64,000 bases of DNA, taken from contig NZ_CP017990.1 of assembly GCF_002208095.1 (NCBI RefSeq), positions 2,418,001-2,482,000 on the forward strand. The letters are read 5' to 3'. Source of the stretch: Enterobacter cloacae complex sp. ECNIH7 (lineage in GTDB: Bacteria > Pseudomonadota > Gammaproteobacteria > Enterobacterales > Enterobacteriaceae). How positions within the stretch are numbered: the first letter of the stretch is position 1; every line of letters begins with the position of its first letter. Of the stretch, positions 28,801 to 37,253 are shown one piece after another. Both the position numbers and the translations under genes were made by a program. The notes under the pieces were generated by a model. The model searched no databases. It worked only from the letters and a program-made list of their open reading frames with translations, and was not told where the DNA came from.

Positions 28801-30426
28801 TCAGCGCAGCGCGCTACGGTGCGTCCAGAACCAGCGATAGCCGTAGCCGCCAAGACTGAGCTTTACGGTTTTACCGCAAATCAGCGCGTCATCGTAGCGC
28901 TTGTCCTCGAGACAGGCGGTCCAGGTGGCGTTGCGGATCCCTTTGGCGGTGAACTGCACCGGCTGGTTGCTGAAGTTGACGAAGGTCAGGATGCTGCGCT
29001 CGTCGGTCTCGTAATAGAGCCCTAGCACCGCGTCATCATCTATTGTGATAAGGCGAAAGGGCGCAACGGCAATTTCGGGGAACTCCGAGCGGGTATTGGC
29101 AATATCGATGATCCGGTGCAGAAGCGAGTTGTGGTGAAGCAGCGAATCGGCGACGTTGACTTTCTGATAGCGGTAAGGGCCGTGGTCGATAATCGGCGCG
29201 ATAAATTTTTCAGGGTCGGCTGCAGAGAAACCGCCTCCCTGTGACCCCGCCCACTGCATCGGGGTGCGGACGGCGTAGCGCTCCTCCAGATCCAGGTCGT
29301 CACCCATGCCGATCTCGTCGCCGTAGCGCATCACCGGGACACCCGGCAGGGAAAACAGCACCGCGTGGCAGAACGCCAGCCGCTTCCGATCGCCGTTGAG
29401 CATCGGGGCCAGGCGACGGCGGATCCCGCGCTGATAGACGTTCATCTCCTCATCAGGGGCGAACCCGTCGAGGACAAACTGTTTGTCTTTCTGACTAATG
29501 CCTTCGAGATCCAGCTCGTCGTGGTTGCGCAGCCAGTTGGCAAAACAGCAGGAGTCAGGCGGGACGATCATCCTCTTCACCGCATTGCGCAGCGGACGGG
29601 CGCTTTTGCGGGCCAGGCTGACGTAGAAATACTTGTTGAGCCAGAAGTTGAGCACCAGATTCAGGCGGTCGTTATTGCCGAAGTAGTCTTTATAGGCCTC
29701 AACGTCTACGTCAACTTCGCCAAGCAGGATCGCGTCCGGATTGCGCTCTTCGATAAGACGCCGCATATGCTCGAGGATCCACAGACCCTTTTTTTCATCA
29801 CCGTTCCCTGCCTGGGTGGTGAGGTGGGATGCGGCATCGAGGCGAAATCCCGACACGCCAAGCTTGAGCCAGAAGAGGATGATGTTTTCAATCTCTTTAA
29901 GCACTGCGGGCGAGGTGAGGTTCAGATCCGGCTCGTGGCGATAAAACATGTGCCGGTAGTATTGTCCTGCCTCGTCGTCCCAGGTCCAGATGCTCTTTTC
30001 CACGCCGGGAAACATGGGGGGCGTATCGTCCTCGTCGTTATCCGACCAGAGGTAGTAATCACGATAGGGTGACGCCGGGTTACGGCGGGCCTGCTGGAAC
30101 CAGGGATGCGCGTCCGACGTGTGCTGGATCAGCAGCTCGATAATGACCTGCATGCCCAGCTCGCGGGCCTGCTCGATAAAGGCGATGATATCGTCCAGCT
30201 TTCCGAAGCGGGGATCCACCTGGAGGTGGTCGCTGACGTCGTAGCCTTCATCGAGAAAGGGCGTGAGGTAAAACGGGGTGATCCAGATGACCGTCGCCCC
30301 CATGCGGCGAATATAGCGCAGCTTGGCCGCGATCCCGGCGATGTCCCCGCAGCCATCGCCGTTCAAATCATAAAATAGCGCGGTATCAATCTGATAAATA
30401 ATGGCTCGTGTATGCCAGTCGGTCAT
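28801..30426 (-). CDS. GH13 alpha-glucosidase/trehalose-synthase-like enzyme with altered region I
   Basis: 541 residues of (beta/alpha)8 alpha-amylase fold, most like maltose alpha-D-glucosyltransferases (TreS): IIYQIDTALFYDLNGDGCGD is the family opening. Nucleophile D197 (GFRLDAASH), acid/base E237 (LLGEVDV) and D303 (NHDELD) are present. Conserved region I, normally DxxxNHTS, reads E97-LLI-Q101-H102-T-S104, so the Asp and Asn are replaced. It lacks an obvious signal peptide. Trehalose or maltose turnover is plausible but the changed region I leaves the substrate open. GAGGAA precedes the ATG and eight bases separate it from the oxidase subunit II gene. Confidence 0.8.
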   Translation of the reverse strand: MTDWHTRAIIYQIDTALFYDLNGDGCGDIAGIAAKLRYIRRMGATVIWITPFYLTPFLDEGYDVSDHLQVDPRFGKLDDIIAFIEQARELGMQVIIELLIQHTSDAHPWFQQARRNPASPYRDYYLWSDNDEDDTPPMFPGVEKSIWTWDDEAGQYYRHMFYRHEPDLNLTSPAVLKEIENIILFWLKLGVSGFRLDAASHLTTQAGNGDEKKGLWILEHMRRLIEERNPDAILLGEVDVDVEAYKDYFGNNDRLNLVLNFWLNKYFYVSLARKSARPLRNAVKRMIVPPDSCCFANWLRNHDELDLEGISQKDKQFVLDGFAPDEEMNVYQRGIRRRLAPMLNGDRKRLAFCHAVLFSLPGVPVMRYGDEIGMGDDLDLEERYAVRTPMQWAGSQGGGFSAADPEKFIAPIIDHGPYRYQKVNVADSLLHHNSLLHRIIDIANTRSEFPEIAVAPFRLITIDDDAVLGLYYETDERSILTFVNFSNQPVQFTAKGIRNATWTACLEDKRYDDALICGKTVKLSLGGYGYRWFWTHRSALR

Positions 30427-30434
30427 AGCGTTCC

Positions 30435-31445
30435 TCAGTGATAGCCTTCAGTATCCGACACTTTGCCCCGGAAGACGTAGTAGCTCCAGGCGGTGTACAC
30501 CAGGATCACCGGAATAATCAGCAACGTGCCTACCAGCATAAACAGCTGGCTGGCAGGCGGGGCCGCGGCTTCCCACAGGGTGATGCGCGGCGGAATAATG
30601 TTCGGCCAGAGGCTGATGCCGAGCCCGCTAAACCCGAGGAAAATAAGCCCCAGCGTCAGCAGGAAGGGGCGGGAGTGGCTGGCCGGGTTGCGGGTCAGGC
30701 GCCAGATCAGCACGCTGAAAAGCGCAACCAGCAGAGGCACCGGCAGGAACCAGAAGAAGTTGGGCAGGGTAAACCAGCGCTCGGCCACGTATTGCCAGCC
30801 GAGCGGCGTCCAGATGCTCACCACGGCGATGACGACCACCAGCGCCAGCAGCACGTGGCGGGTCAGCTCGCGCATGCGGGCCTGCAGCGCGCCTTCACTT
30901 TTCATAATGAGCCAGGTGGTGCCCAGCAGCGTGTAGGCGACGACCAGACCGATACCGCAGAAGAGATTGAAGGGGGTGAGCCAGTCTAGCGCAGAGCCGA
31001 CAAAACGTCGGCCTTCGACGTCAAAGCCGTTGATCACGGCCCCTACCACCACGCCCTGGCTGAAGGTCGCGAGCAGGGAGCCGCCGGCAAAGGAGTAATC
31101 CCAAAATTTGCGGTGCGACGGCGTGGCTTTGAAGCGGAACTCAAAGGCGACGCCGCGAAAGATGAGGCCGATCAGCATCGCGGTGAGGGGGATCGTCAGC
31201 GCATCAATGATCACCGCATAGGCCAGCGGAAACGCGCCGAAAAGACCCGCGCCGCCGAGCACCAGCCAGGTCTCGTTGCCGTCCCAGACCGGCGCCACGC
31301 TGTTGACCATCACATCGCGCTCCTTCGCATCGCCCACGAAGTTAAACAGCAGGCCGATGCCCAGATCAAAGCCATCCATGATGATGTACATCAGCGTGGC
31401 AAAGACGATGATGGCAAACCAGATAACTGAGATATCGACGCCCAT
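30435..31445 (-). CDS. Cytochrome bd-type (CIO-like) ubiquinol oxidase subunit II
   Basis: 336 residues and about eight membrane helices (IWFAIIVFATLMYIIMDGFD at the start; GWQYVAERWF later). This is CydB family; the length is shorter than E. coli CydB (379) and agrees with the cyanide-insensitive-oxidase CioB/AppB-like branch. It holds subunit I in the inner membrane and completes the oxidase. The ATG overlaps the stop of the subunit I gene by one base (TGATG). No cydX-like small subunit is visible after it. Confidence 0.85.
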   Translation of the reverse strand: MGVDISVIWFAIIVFATLMYIIMDGFDLGIGLLFNFVGDAKERDVMVNSVAPVWDGNETWLVLGGAGLFGAFPLAYAVIIDALTIPLTAMLIGLIFRGVAFEFRFKATPSHRKFWDYSFAGGSLLATFSQGVVVGAVINGFDVEGRRFVGSALDWLTPFNLFCGIGLVVAYTLLGTTWLIMKSEGALQARMRELTRHVLLALVVVIAVVSIWTPLGWQYVAERWFTLPNFFWFLPVPLLVALFSVLIWRLTRNPASHSRPFLLTLGLIFLGFSGLGISLWPNIIPPRITLWEAAAPPASQLFMLVGTLLIIPVILVYTAWSYYVFRGKVSDTEGYH

Positions 31446-32848
31446 CAGGTTCTCTCCTCTTCAGGAACAGACTCAGCGGCAGACAGCGGACGGGCGGGCG
31501 TGCCCGAGGTGTTTGACGTCAGCGTATCGACAGGCTGCGGTCCTTTCTTAATCAGCCGGATGAGGTAAACATAGCCCACCCCAAACACCGACGAGTAAAC
31601 GACGAAGAACGCCAGCAGGCTGATGCTCATCTGCAGGGTGCTGTGCAGCGATACCGCGTCGATGGTGCGCAGATAGCCGTAGACCACCCACGGCTGGCGG
31701 CCCACCTCGGTGGTGACCCAGCCGGCGAGCAGCGCCAGCAGCCCGGCAGGCCCCATACAGAGGGCAAACCAGTGGAACGGGCGAGAGTGGTATAGCCGAT
31801 GGCGATAGCGCAACCAGACGCTAATCAGCCCGAGGGTAATCATCAGCAGCCCCATCCCGACCATGACGCGGAACGACCAGAAAACGATGGTCGAGTTTGG
31901 CCGATCTTCTTTCGGAAAATCCTTCAGCGCCGGGACCTGCTTGTCCAGGCTGTGCGTCAGAATAAGGCTGCCGAGCGCGGGGATCTCCAGGCCGTATTTG
32001 GTGCGCTCCTCGTCCATATCCGGCAGGCCAAACAGCAGCAGCGGAGTGGCCTCGCCCGGCGGATTTTCCCAGTGCCCCTCAATGGCGGCAATTTTAGCTG
32101 GCTGATGCTCAAGCGTGTTCAGACCGTGCATATCGCCCACGACCGCCTGGATAGGGGCGACCAGCAGCGCCATCCACATCGCCATGGAAAACATGGTGCG
32201 GACGGCGGGGGTATCGTTACCGCGCAGCAGGTGCCATGCGCCCGACGCGCCGACAAACAGCGCGCTGCTCAGAAACGCGGCGATAGCCATATGAATCAGG
32301 CGGTAAGGGAAGGAGGGATTAAATACGATCGCCAGCCAGTCCTGCGGAATAACCTGTCCGTTTTCGATAGTGAAGCCCTGCGGCGTATGCATCCAGCTGT
32401 TGGACGCGAGGATCCAGAAGGTCGACATCAGCGTGCCGAGCGCCACCATGCAGGTTGAAAAGAAGTGCAGGCCCGGACCGACTTTATTCCAGCCGAACAT
32501 CATGACGCCAAGGAAACCGGCCTCGAGGAAGAAGGCGGTTAACACCTCATAGGTCAGAAGGGGGCCGGTAATACTGCCCGCGAACTGTGAGAACCCGCTC
32601 CAGTTGGTGCCAAACTGGTACGCCATGACCAGCCCGGAAACGACACCCATCCCGAAGTTAACGGCAAATATCTTGAGCCAGAAATGGTACAACGATCGCC
32701 AGACGTCGTTTTTGGTGCGCAGCCACATGCCCTCCAGCACCACCAGATAGCTGGCGAGGCCGATGGTGATAGCAGGAAAAAGGATATGAAACGAGACGGT
32801 AAAAGCGAACTGAATTCTGGCCAGATGGAACGCGTCGAGTTCGAACAT
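31445..32848 (-). CDS. Cytochrome bd-type (CIO-like) ubiquinol oxidase subunit I
   Basis: 467 residues with about nine membrane helices. It has the conserved IQFAFTVSFHILFPAITIGL start (heme-ligand His), the FFLEAGFLGVMMFGW region, the SNSWMHTPQG loop and the GWVTTEVGRQPWVVYG heme/quinol motif. The quinol loop is short compared with E. coli CydA (522), the CIO type. It reduces oxygen with ubiquinol and resists cyanide, NO and peroxide stress. It lies between katN and the subunit II gene in the stress cluster. Confidence 0.87.
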   Translation of the reverse strand: MFELDAFHLARIQFAFTVSFHILFPAITIGLASYLVVLEGMWLRTKNDVWRSLYHFWLKIFAVNFGMGVVSGLVMAYQFGTNWSGFSQFAGSITGPLLTYEVLTAFFLEAGFLGVMMFGWNKVGPGLHFFSTCMVALGTLMSTFWILASNSWMHTPQGFTIENGQVIPQDWLAIVFNPSFPYRLIHMAIAAFLSSALFVGASGAWHLLRGNDTPAVRTMFSMAMWMALLVAPIQAVVGDMHGLNTLEHQPAKIAAIEGHWENPPGEATPLLLFGLPDMDEERTKYGLEIPALGSLILTHSLDKQVPALKDFPKEDRPNSTIVFWSFRVMVGMGLLMITLGLISVWLRYRHRLYHSRPFHWFALCMGPAGLLALLAGWVTTEVGRQPWVVYGYLRTIDAVSLHSTLQMSISLLAFFVVYSSVFGVGYVYLIRLIKKGPQPVDTLTSNTSGTPARPLSAAESVPEEERT

Positions 32849-32916
32849 GGTCCGTACCTCTGAAACGATGGGGCACGAGAATTGCCGGGCAGTTTATGGC
32901 TGCCCGGCAAAACCGA

Positions 32917-33789
32917 TTACGGTTTAGTCTTACCGGCACCCAGCTCGGCACCGGTCAGCGGGTCAGAATGTGGATCGGACTTCGTGCGGGCAGACATCGC
33001 CTTGACCAGGGTTGCCTGTTCGGTCGTGAGCGTGACGCTTGCGCTGCCATCGCCGCCGTCAACCGCAGGCTGGGGGGACTCAACGTAATCGAAATGTTTA
33101 TCGCTGTTCCAGCTTCCGCGAACCTCTCCACCTTCAGACATATTGTAGTACTTGTTGGTGAATTCCTCGATTGGCGGCAATTTTCCCGGGGGGAAATTAT
33201 TACGGATGGACTGCAGCGCCTTCTCAAAGGAGAGCTGATGCGCCGCCTCGCGCGTCATCAGAAACGCCAGGGCATCCTTTACGCCGGGATCGTCGGTCAC
33301 GTTGATCAGCCGTTCATAGATGATTTTCGCTCTGGCCTCTGCTGCCACGTTTGAGCGCAGGTCCGCCGTTGGCTCGCCGATGGTATCGACGTAGGCCGCC
33401 GTCCAGGGCACGCCCGCCGAGTTAGTGAGCGGGGTGCCGCCACCGTACAGCAGGGAGGTGATATGGCTGTCATTGCCGTTTTCGGTCATGGAGCGATACA
33501 GCTCGGCCTCGTTTTCCACCCCTTCCGCCAGCGCGCCTTTGGCACCTTTATTAAGCATGCCGACCAGAGTACCGATGATTTCGAGGTGGCTTAGCTCCTC
33601 GGTCGCGATATCCATCAGCATATCTTTACGGCCCGGATCGTCATCGCTCAATCCTTGCGTAAAGTACCGGCAGGCGGCAGCCAGTTCGCCCTGAGGCCCA
33701 CCGAACTGTTCCAGTAAAAGGTTGGCGAGGCCAGGGTTCGGTTCGGCAACGCGAACCGTGTATTGCAGCTGTTTGACGTGTCGGAACAT
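32917..33789 (-). CDS. katN: Manganese (non-heme) catalase KatN
   Basis: 290 residues. Dinuclear Mn ligands are recognisable: E35 (GGPQGELAAA), E65 and H68 (ATEELSHLEII), an Asn/Glu helix in VAAEARAKIIYERL and the His of REAAHQLSF. This matches Salmonella KatN, a sigma-S-dependent catalase of the yciGFE-katN operon. It removes H2O2 in the cytoplasm. A GGAGA ribosome site precedes the ATG, 15 bases after yciE. Confidence 0.92.
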   Translation of the reverse strand: MFRHVKQLQYTVRVAEPNPGLANLLLEQFGGPQGELAAACRYFTQGLSDDDPGRKDMLMDIATEELSHLEIIGTLVGMLNKGAKGALAEGVENEAELYRSMTENGNDSHITSLLYGGGTPLTNSAGVPWTAAYVDTIGEPTADLRSNVAAEARAKIIYERLINVTDDPGVKDALAFLMTREAAHQLSFEKALQSIRNNFPPGKLPPIEEFTNKYYNMSEGGEVRGSWNSDKHFDYVESPQPAVDGGDGSASVTLTTEQATLVKAMSARTKSDPHSDPLTGAELGAGKTKP

Positions 33790-33804
33790 GGCGATTCTCC
33801 CGGA

Positions 33805-34311
33805 TTATTTTTTCGCTTCGACGCCCGATGCATCTGAACGCAACAGGAACTGTTCCGTGGTCTGCGGAATATGGCGGATCAGCCAGTCGGCCATTTCGCG
33901 TTCTTCCGCCAGAATCGTCTCGATGGCCGGCACCGAGGCGACGTCGCCTGCTTTCTTAGCCGCCGCGAGCAGGGAGGTATAACAGGCTATTTCAAACTGT
34001 TCGAAAACATAGCCGCTGATCGAGCCCTTTACGATCTCATCCGACGGGAACATGCCGCCAATGGACTGCCCGAGCGCCGCCATTTTGCTCATCGAATCTT
34101 TTAAAACCGAACGAGAAATATCATTACGGTCGAGGATTTCTTCCAGCAATGTAATTTGCCGTTTTGTCTCATTAATATGCTGCTCAATTCTGGCGCGAAC
34201 ATCAGGATAATTATCGATACGGCTGGCCATGGATTCCAGCATAGATTCGGCTTGCTTTTCCATCGCATGGGCATCGCGTAGCCAGTCATGGTAGTGTTCT
34301 ACGTGATTCAT
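33805..34311 (-). CDS. yciE: Ferritin-like YciE (DUF892)
   Basis: 168 residues, a helical bundle with carboxylate/His pairs (EKQAES, RIEQHINETKRQ, VFEQFEIACYTSLLAAAKKA, EEREMADW) as in YciF. The DUF892 family is ferritin-like and binds two metal ions; a role in oxidative or osmotic stress is likely. The frame extends 31 codons upstream; ATG 34311 with GAGGA is chosen because it gives the conserved start. Order yciG-yciF-(small)-yciE-katN parallels Salmonella. Confidence 0.88.
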   Translation of the reverse strand: MNHVEHYHDWLRDAHAMEKQAESMLESMASRIDNYPDVRARIEQHINETKRQITLLEEILDRNDISRSVLKDSMSKMAALGQSIGGMFPSDEIVKGSISGYVFEQFEIACYTSLLAAAKKAGDVASVPAIETILAEEREMADWLIRHIPQTTEQFLLRSDASGVEAKK

Positions 34312-34336
34312 TATTGTATCCTCATTAGGGGTTCGC

Positions 34337-34540
34337 TTATTTGGTCTCACTTTCAGCAGCCTGATCGGCACGCGCGGCACTGTAGCCAGATAAATGGCCG
34401 ACAATATTGGCGTAAATACTGATGATAATGACCCATAGCACGCTATTCTTCCACCATATTACGGAGGGGGTGGCGAGAATGAACCATATTATGGCTGCCG
34501 CTAAATGGCACCGTTTAATTGTCCTGGGACTGATGCTCAT
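34337..34540 (-). CDS. Small two-helix membrane protein between yciF and yciE
   Basis: 67 residues. Two hydrophobic helices (about 12-30 CHLAAAIIWFILATPSVIWW, 31-50 NSVLWVIIISIYANIVGHLS) are joined by a short turn and followed by a polar tail. Neither its position nor sequence is shared with the E. coli yci genes; I do not recognise it. It is tightly packed: 23 bases after yciF and 25 before yciE, on the same strand, so it is probably a genuine member of the operon. Confidence 0.6.
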   Translation of the reverse strand: MSISPRTIKRCHLAAAIIWFILATPSVIWWKNSVLWVIIISIYANIVGHLSGYSAARADQAAESETK

Positions 34541-34563
34541 TTTATTTAACCTGTATTATTGCG

Positions 34564-35058
34564 TCATTTCTGCGCTTTTTGGTTAATATTTCCTACGGCC
34601 AGGTCGGTGAGTTTAAGGTCGGTCTCTTTTTCTTCTTCCAGCGTTTCGGCAAGAAGCTTAACGGCTTTTTTATAGCCCAGTTGCTCTGCTAATGTGGCAA
34701 GGGTACCGTAGCTGGCAATTTCGTAATGCTCGACTTTTTGCGCGGCGGCAATAAGTGCGGCATCACGTACTTCATTTTTTTCCGTACTTTCGATGACTTC
34801 GTTGGCTTCTTCAATTAAGCCTTCCATCGCCACGCACTTCATGCGTTTGATCTTAATACCGTCTTCCTGCTCAACGATTTGGTCGATACGTTCGATCTGA
34901 CCCTGCGTCTCTTCCAGGTGTGCGGTAAAAGCTGCGCTCAGCTTCTCGCTGGAGGCGGCGCGGGCAAGCTTGCTTAACGCTCGGGTAAGCTGCTTTTCTG
35001 CGCTGTAGGTATCCGACAGAAGATGAATAAAGACATCCTCGACGCTTTTCATATTCAT
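34564..35058 (-). CDS. yciF: Ferritin-like YciF (DUF892)
   Basis: 164 residues with the DUF892 four-helix bundle. Metal-site carboxylates and His occur in YSAEKQLTRAL, AHLEETQGQIERID and KVEHYEIASYGTL. The E. coli protein has a dinuclear metal site and is induced by stress through sigma S. Two Met start codons (MNM) are close; the first is 10 bases after GGAG. Second gene of the yciG operon. Confidence 0.92.
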   Translation of the reverse strand: MNMKSVEDVFIHLLSDTYSAEKQLTRALSKLARAASSEKLSAAFTAHLEETQGQIERIDQIVEQEDGIKIKRMKCVAMEGLIEEANEVIESTEKNEVRDAALIAAAQKVEHYEIASYGTLATLAEQLGYKKAVKLLAETLEEEKETDLKLTDLAVGNINQKAQK

Positions 35059-35152
35059 AATAATTACGCTCCGGTAAAATAAAGAAAGGGTACTGCGAGC
35101 TTTTCAGCCCGCAGCATGCTCTCTGGTTTTATTAAAAGAGTATTAAATAAGA

Positions 35153-35338
35153 TCAGGAGTTATCAGATTTACGGCCTCCGCCGTGACTGTTCTGTCCCCC
35201 TTTCTTACCCGCTTCAGAAGCGCGTTGCGGATCGTTTTTAAAGTTCCCACCGCTATGCTGGCCACCTTTACGTCCAGCTTCTGATGCTTTTTCACGGTCT
35301 TCAGCGAAATTACCGGAACCACCACGATGCTCTGCCAT
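35153..35338 (-). CDS. yciG: KGG-repeat stress protein YciG
   Basis: 61 residues, glycine-rich, with two copies of the Con-10/KGG motif (FAEDREKASEAGRKGGQHSG and FKNDPQRASEAGKKGGQNSH). These small hydrophilic proteins act in desiccation and osmotic stress in bacteria and conidia. ATG 35338 has GAGG seven bases upstream; the 35-codon upstream extension is unlike the family. It opens the stress operon that runs leftwards. Confidence 0.92.
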   Translation of the reverse strand: MAEHRGGSGNFAEDREKASEAGRKGGQHSGGNFKNDPQRASEAGKKGGQNSHGGGRKSDNS

Positions 35339-35866
35339 ATTAAACCTCATAGTCATATATTGGTTATGCCAGTACGATACGAAAATATTCCGTATCACTC
35401 GTCGTTCGAGTAATAACTCTAGTCGCTGTGCGGCATCCGTCAAATGCGTTTTGCTATTTGCGGTTGCGTTATTTTTAAATATTTGTAAATTTACGCTTCG
35501 CTTAAAAGGGAAATATGGATAGACAGGAAGGACTTGTAAACAGCCATTCAGATTAATCCTAACTTCGAGCTAAAAATTTGAAAGGTGAGGATAAAAATAA
35601 TGGCTTACTCGAATTGGTTAGTTTGCATTCAGGAGAGACCCAAAAAATACTCCTTTATAGCTAGAAAGCGGAACCCTAAATAATTATAAGGAAAATCCTG
35701 GATAAAAGCGTTCAGGTTTAAAGGGCAGTTCCGTTCGGCGCTGTTCAGGGACCAGTAGCACACGGTTTGACCACTGTCGTCTTAAGATCACAATTCAGAA
35801 ATTCTTCCCCCCGGAAGGAACGGGTTTCTCTACACTCCAGGTAATATTCACTGGAGGCATGACATC
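35339..35866. other. AT-rich 528-base region between yciG and ydcJ
   Basis: This region must contain the divergent promoters of the yciG operon and ydcJ. I see no tRNA or known RNA. A possible 27-codon reading frame with an upstream AGGTGAGG lies at 35600-35683 (listed separately). Just before ydcJ the bases CCAG and CTGG frame a weak hairpin near the GGAGG ribosome site. No -10/-35 pair could be fixed. Confidence 0.4.
35600..35683 (+). CDS. Possible 27-residue microprotein
   Basis: ATG GCT TAC ... TAA gives MAYSNWLVCIQERPKKYSFI and seven more residues, with the basic tail ending RKRNPK. AGGTGAGG lies about ten bases before the ATG. It could be chance; no family is recognised. Confidence 0.2.
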   Translation: MAYSNWLVCIQERPKKYSFIARKRNPK

Positions 35867-37210
35867 ATGGCGAACACCATCACGGCTGATGACATTCGGG
35901 AACACTTTTCGCAGGCTATGTCGGCGATGTACCAGCAGGAAGTTCCGCAGTACGGCACCTTGCTTGAACTGGTTGCGGACGTAAACCTGGCGGTTCTGGA
36001 AAATAATCCACTATTACATGAACACCTGGCTAACGCCGATGAGCTTGCGCGCCTGAACGTGGAGCGTCACGGGGCGATCCGCGTCGGCACGGCACAGGAA
36101 CTTTCAACCCTGCGCCGTATGTTTGCAATTATGGGCATGTACCCGGTCAGCTATTACGATCTCTCTCAGGCGGGGGTGCCCGTCCACTCAACGGCGTTTC
36201 GTCCGATAGAGGATGCGGCGCTGTGCCGGAATCCGTTTCGTATTTTTACCTCGCTGCTGCGTCTTGAGCTGATTGAAAACGTCGCGCTGCGCGAGCGTGC
36301 CGCGGAGATCCTGTCTCACCGCAACATCTTCACCCCGCGCTGCCTGGAACTGATCGACCTGCACGAGTCGGAAGGGGAGTTTTCTGACGCACAGGCCCAT
36401 GAGTTTGTGCAGGAAGCGTTAGAAACCTTCCGCTGGCACCGTCACGCGACGGTCGATCGGGAGACCTATCTGGTCCTGAGCAACGAGCATCGCCTGATTG
36501 CCGACGTGGTCTGCTTCCCGGGCTGCCACATTAACCATCTCACGCCGCGCACGCTGGACATTGACCGGGTGCAGGAGCTGATGCCGAAGTACGGTATCGA
36601 GCCAAAAATTCTGATCGAAGGGCCGCCGCGTCGCGAGGTGCCCGTTTTATTGCGTCAAACCAGCTTCAAGGCGCTGGAAGAGCCGGTGCTGTTTGCCGGT
36701 GAACATAAAGGCACCCACACCGCGCGCTTCGGTGAGATTGAACAGCGCGGCGTGGCGCTGACCCCGAAAGGCCGTGAACTGTACGATAGCCTCCTCGCCC
36801 AGGCCGGTACCGGTAAAGATAACCTGACCCATCAGCTGCATCTGCGGGAGATTTTTAACGCCTTCCCGGATAGCGAAATGCTCATGCGCCGTCAGGAGCT
36901 GGCTTATTTCCGCTACCGCCTGACGCCAGCCGGGGAAGCGCATCGGCATGCGTTTCGTCCCGGAGACGATCCGCAGCCGCTGATCGAGCGCGGATGGGTG
37001 GTTGCCCAGCCGATCACCTACGAAGATTTCCTCCCGGTCAGCGCCGCGGGGATTTTCCAGTCCAACCTCGGGAACGAAACCCAGGCCCGCAGCCACGGTA
37101 ACGCCAGCCGCGATGCGTTTGAAGACGTGCTGGGATGCCCGGTGTATGACGAGTTTACGCTCTACCAGGAGGCTGAAACGCGCAGCAAACAGCGTTGCGG
37201 TTTGCTCTGA
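35867..37210 (+). CDS. ydcJ: YdcJ, DUF1338 / VOC-fold dioxygenase-decarboxylase (2-oxoadipate type)
   Basis: 447 residues, the same length as E. coli YdcJ. DUF1338 enzymes such as Pseudomonas HglS convert 2-oxoadipate to 2-hydroxyglutarate with Fe(II). Candidate metal ligands are the His in NVERHGAIRV, the His in FPGCHINHLTP and the Glu in ARFGEIEQRG. GGAGG nine bases before the ATG sets the start. It heads the conserved ydc block and is followed by an esterase after 43 bases. Confidence 0.9.
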   Translation: MANTITADDIREHFSQAMSAMYQQEVPQYGTLLELVADVNLAVLENNPLLHEHLANADELARLNVERHGAIRVGTAQELSTLRRMFAIMGMYPVSYYDLSQAGVPVHSTAFRPIEDAALCRNPFRIFTSLLRLELIENVALRERAAEILSHRNIFTPRCLELIDLHESEGEFSDAQAHEFVQEALETFRWHRHATVDRETYLVLSNEHRLIADVVCFPGCHINHLTPRTLDIDRVQELMPKYGIEPKILIEGPPRREVPVLLRQTSFKALEEPVLFAGEHKGTHTARFGEIEQRGVALTPKGRELYDSLLAQAGTGKDNLTHQLHLREIFNAFPDSEMLMRRQELAYFRYRLTPAGEAHRHAFRPGDDPQPLIERGWVVAQPITYEDFLPVSAAGIFQSNLGNETQARSHGNASRDAFEDVLGCPVYDEFTLYQEAETRSKQRCGLL

Positions 37211-37253
37211 AATCGTTACTCTGCTGGGGTGTGATGGAAAAATTAAGGTCGTT

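Noticed and set aside
37002..37253. 84-codon N-terminal extension of the carboxylesterase
   Set aside because: Overlaps the end of ydcJ in another frame, lacks family similarity and ribosome site; start placed at 37254.
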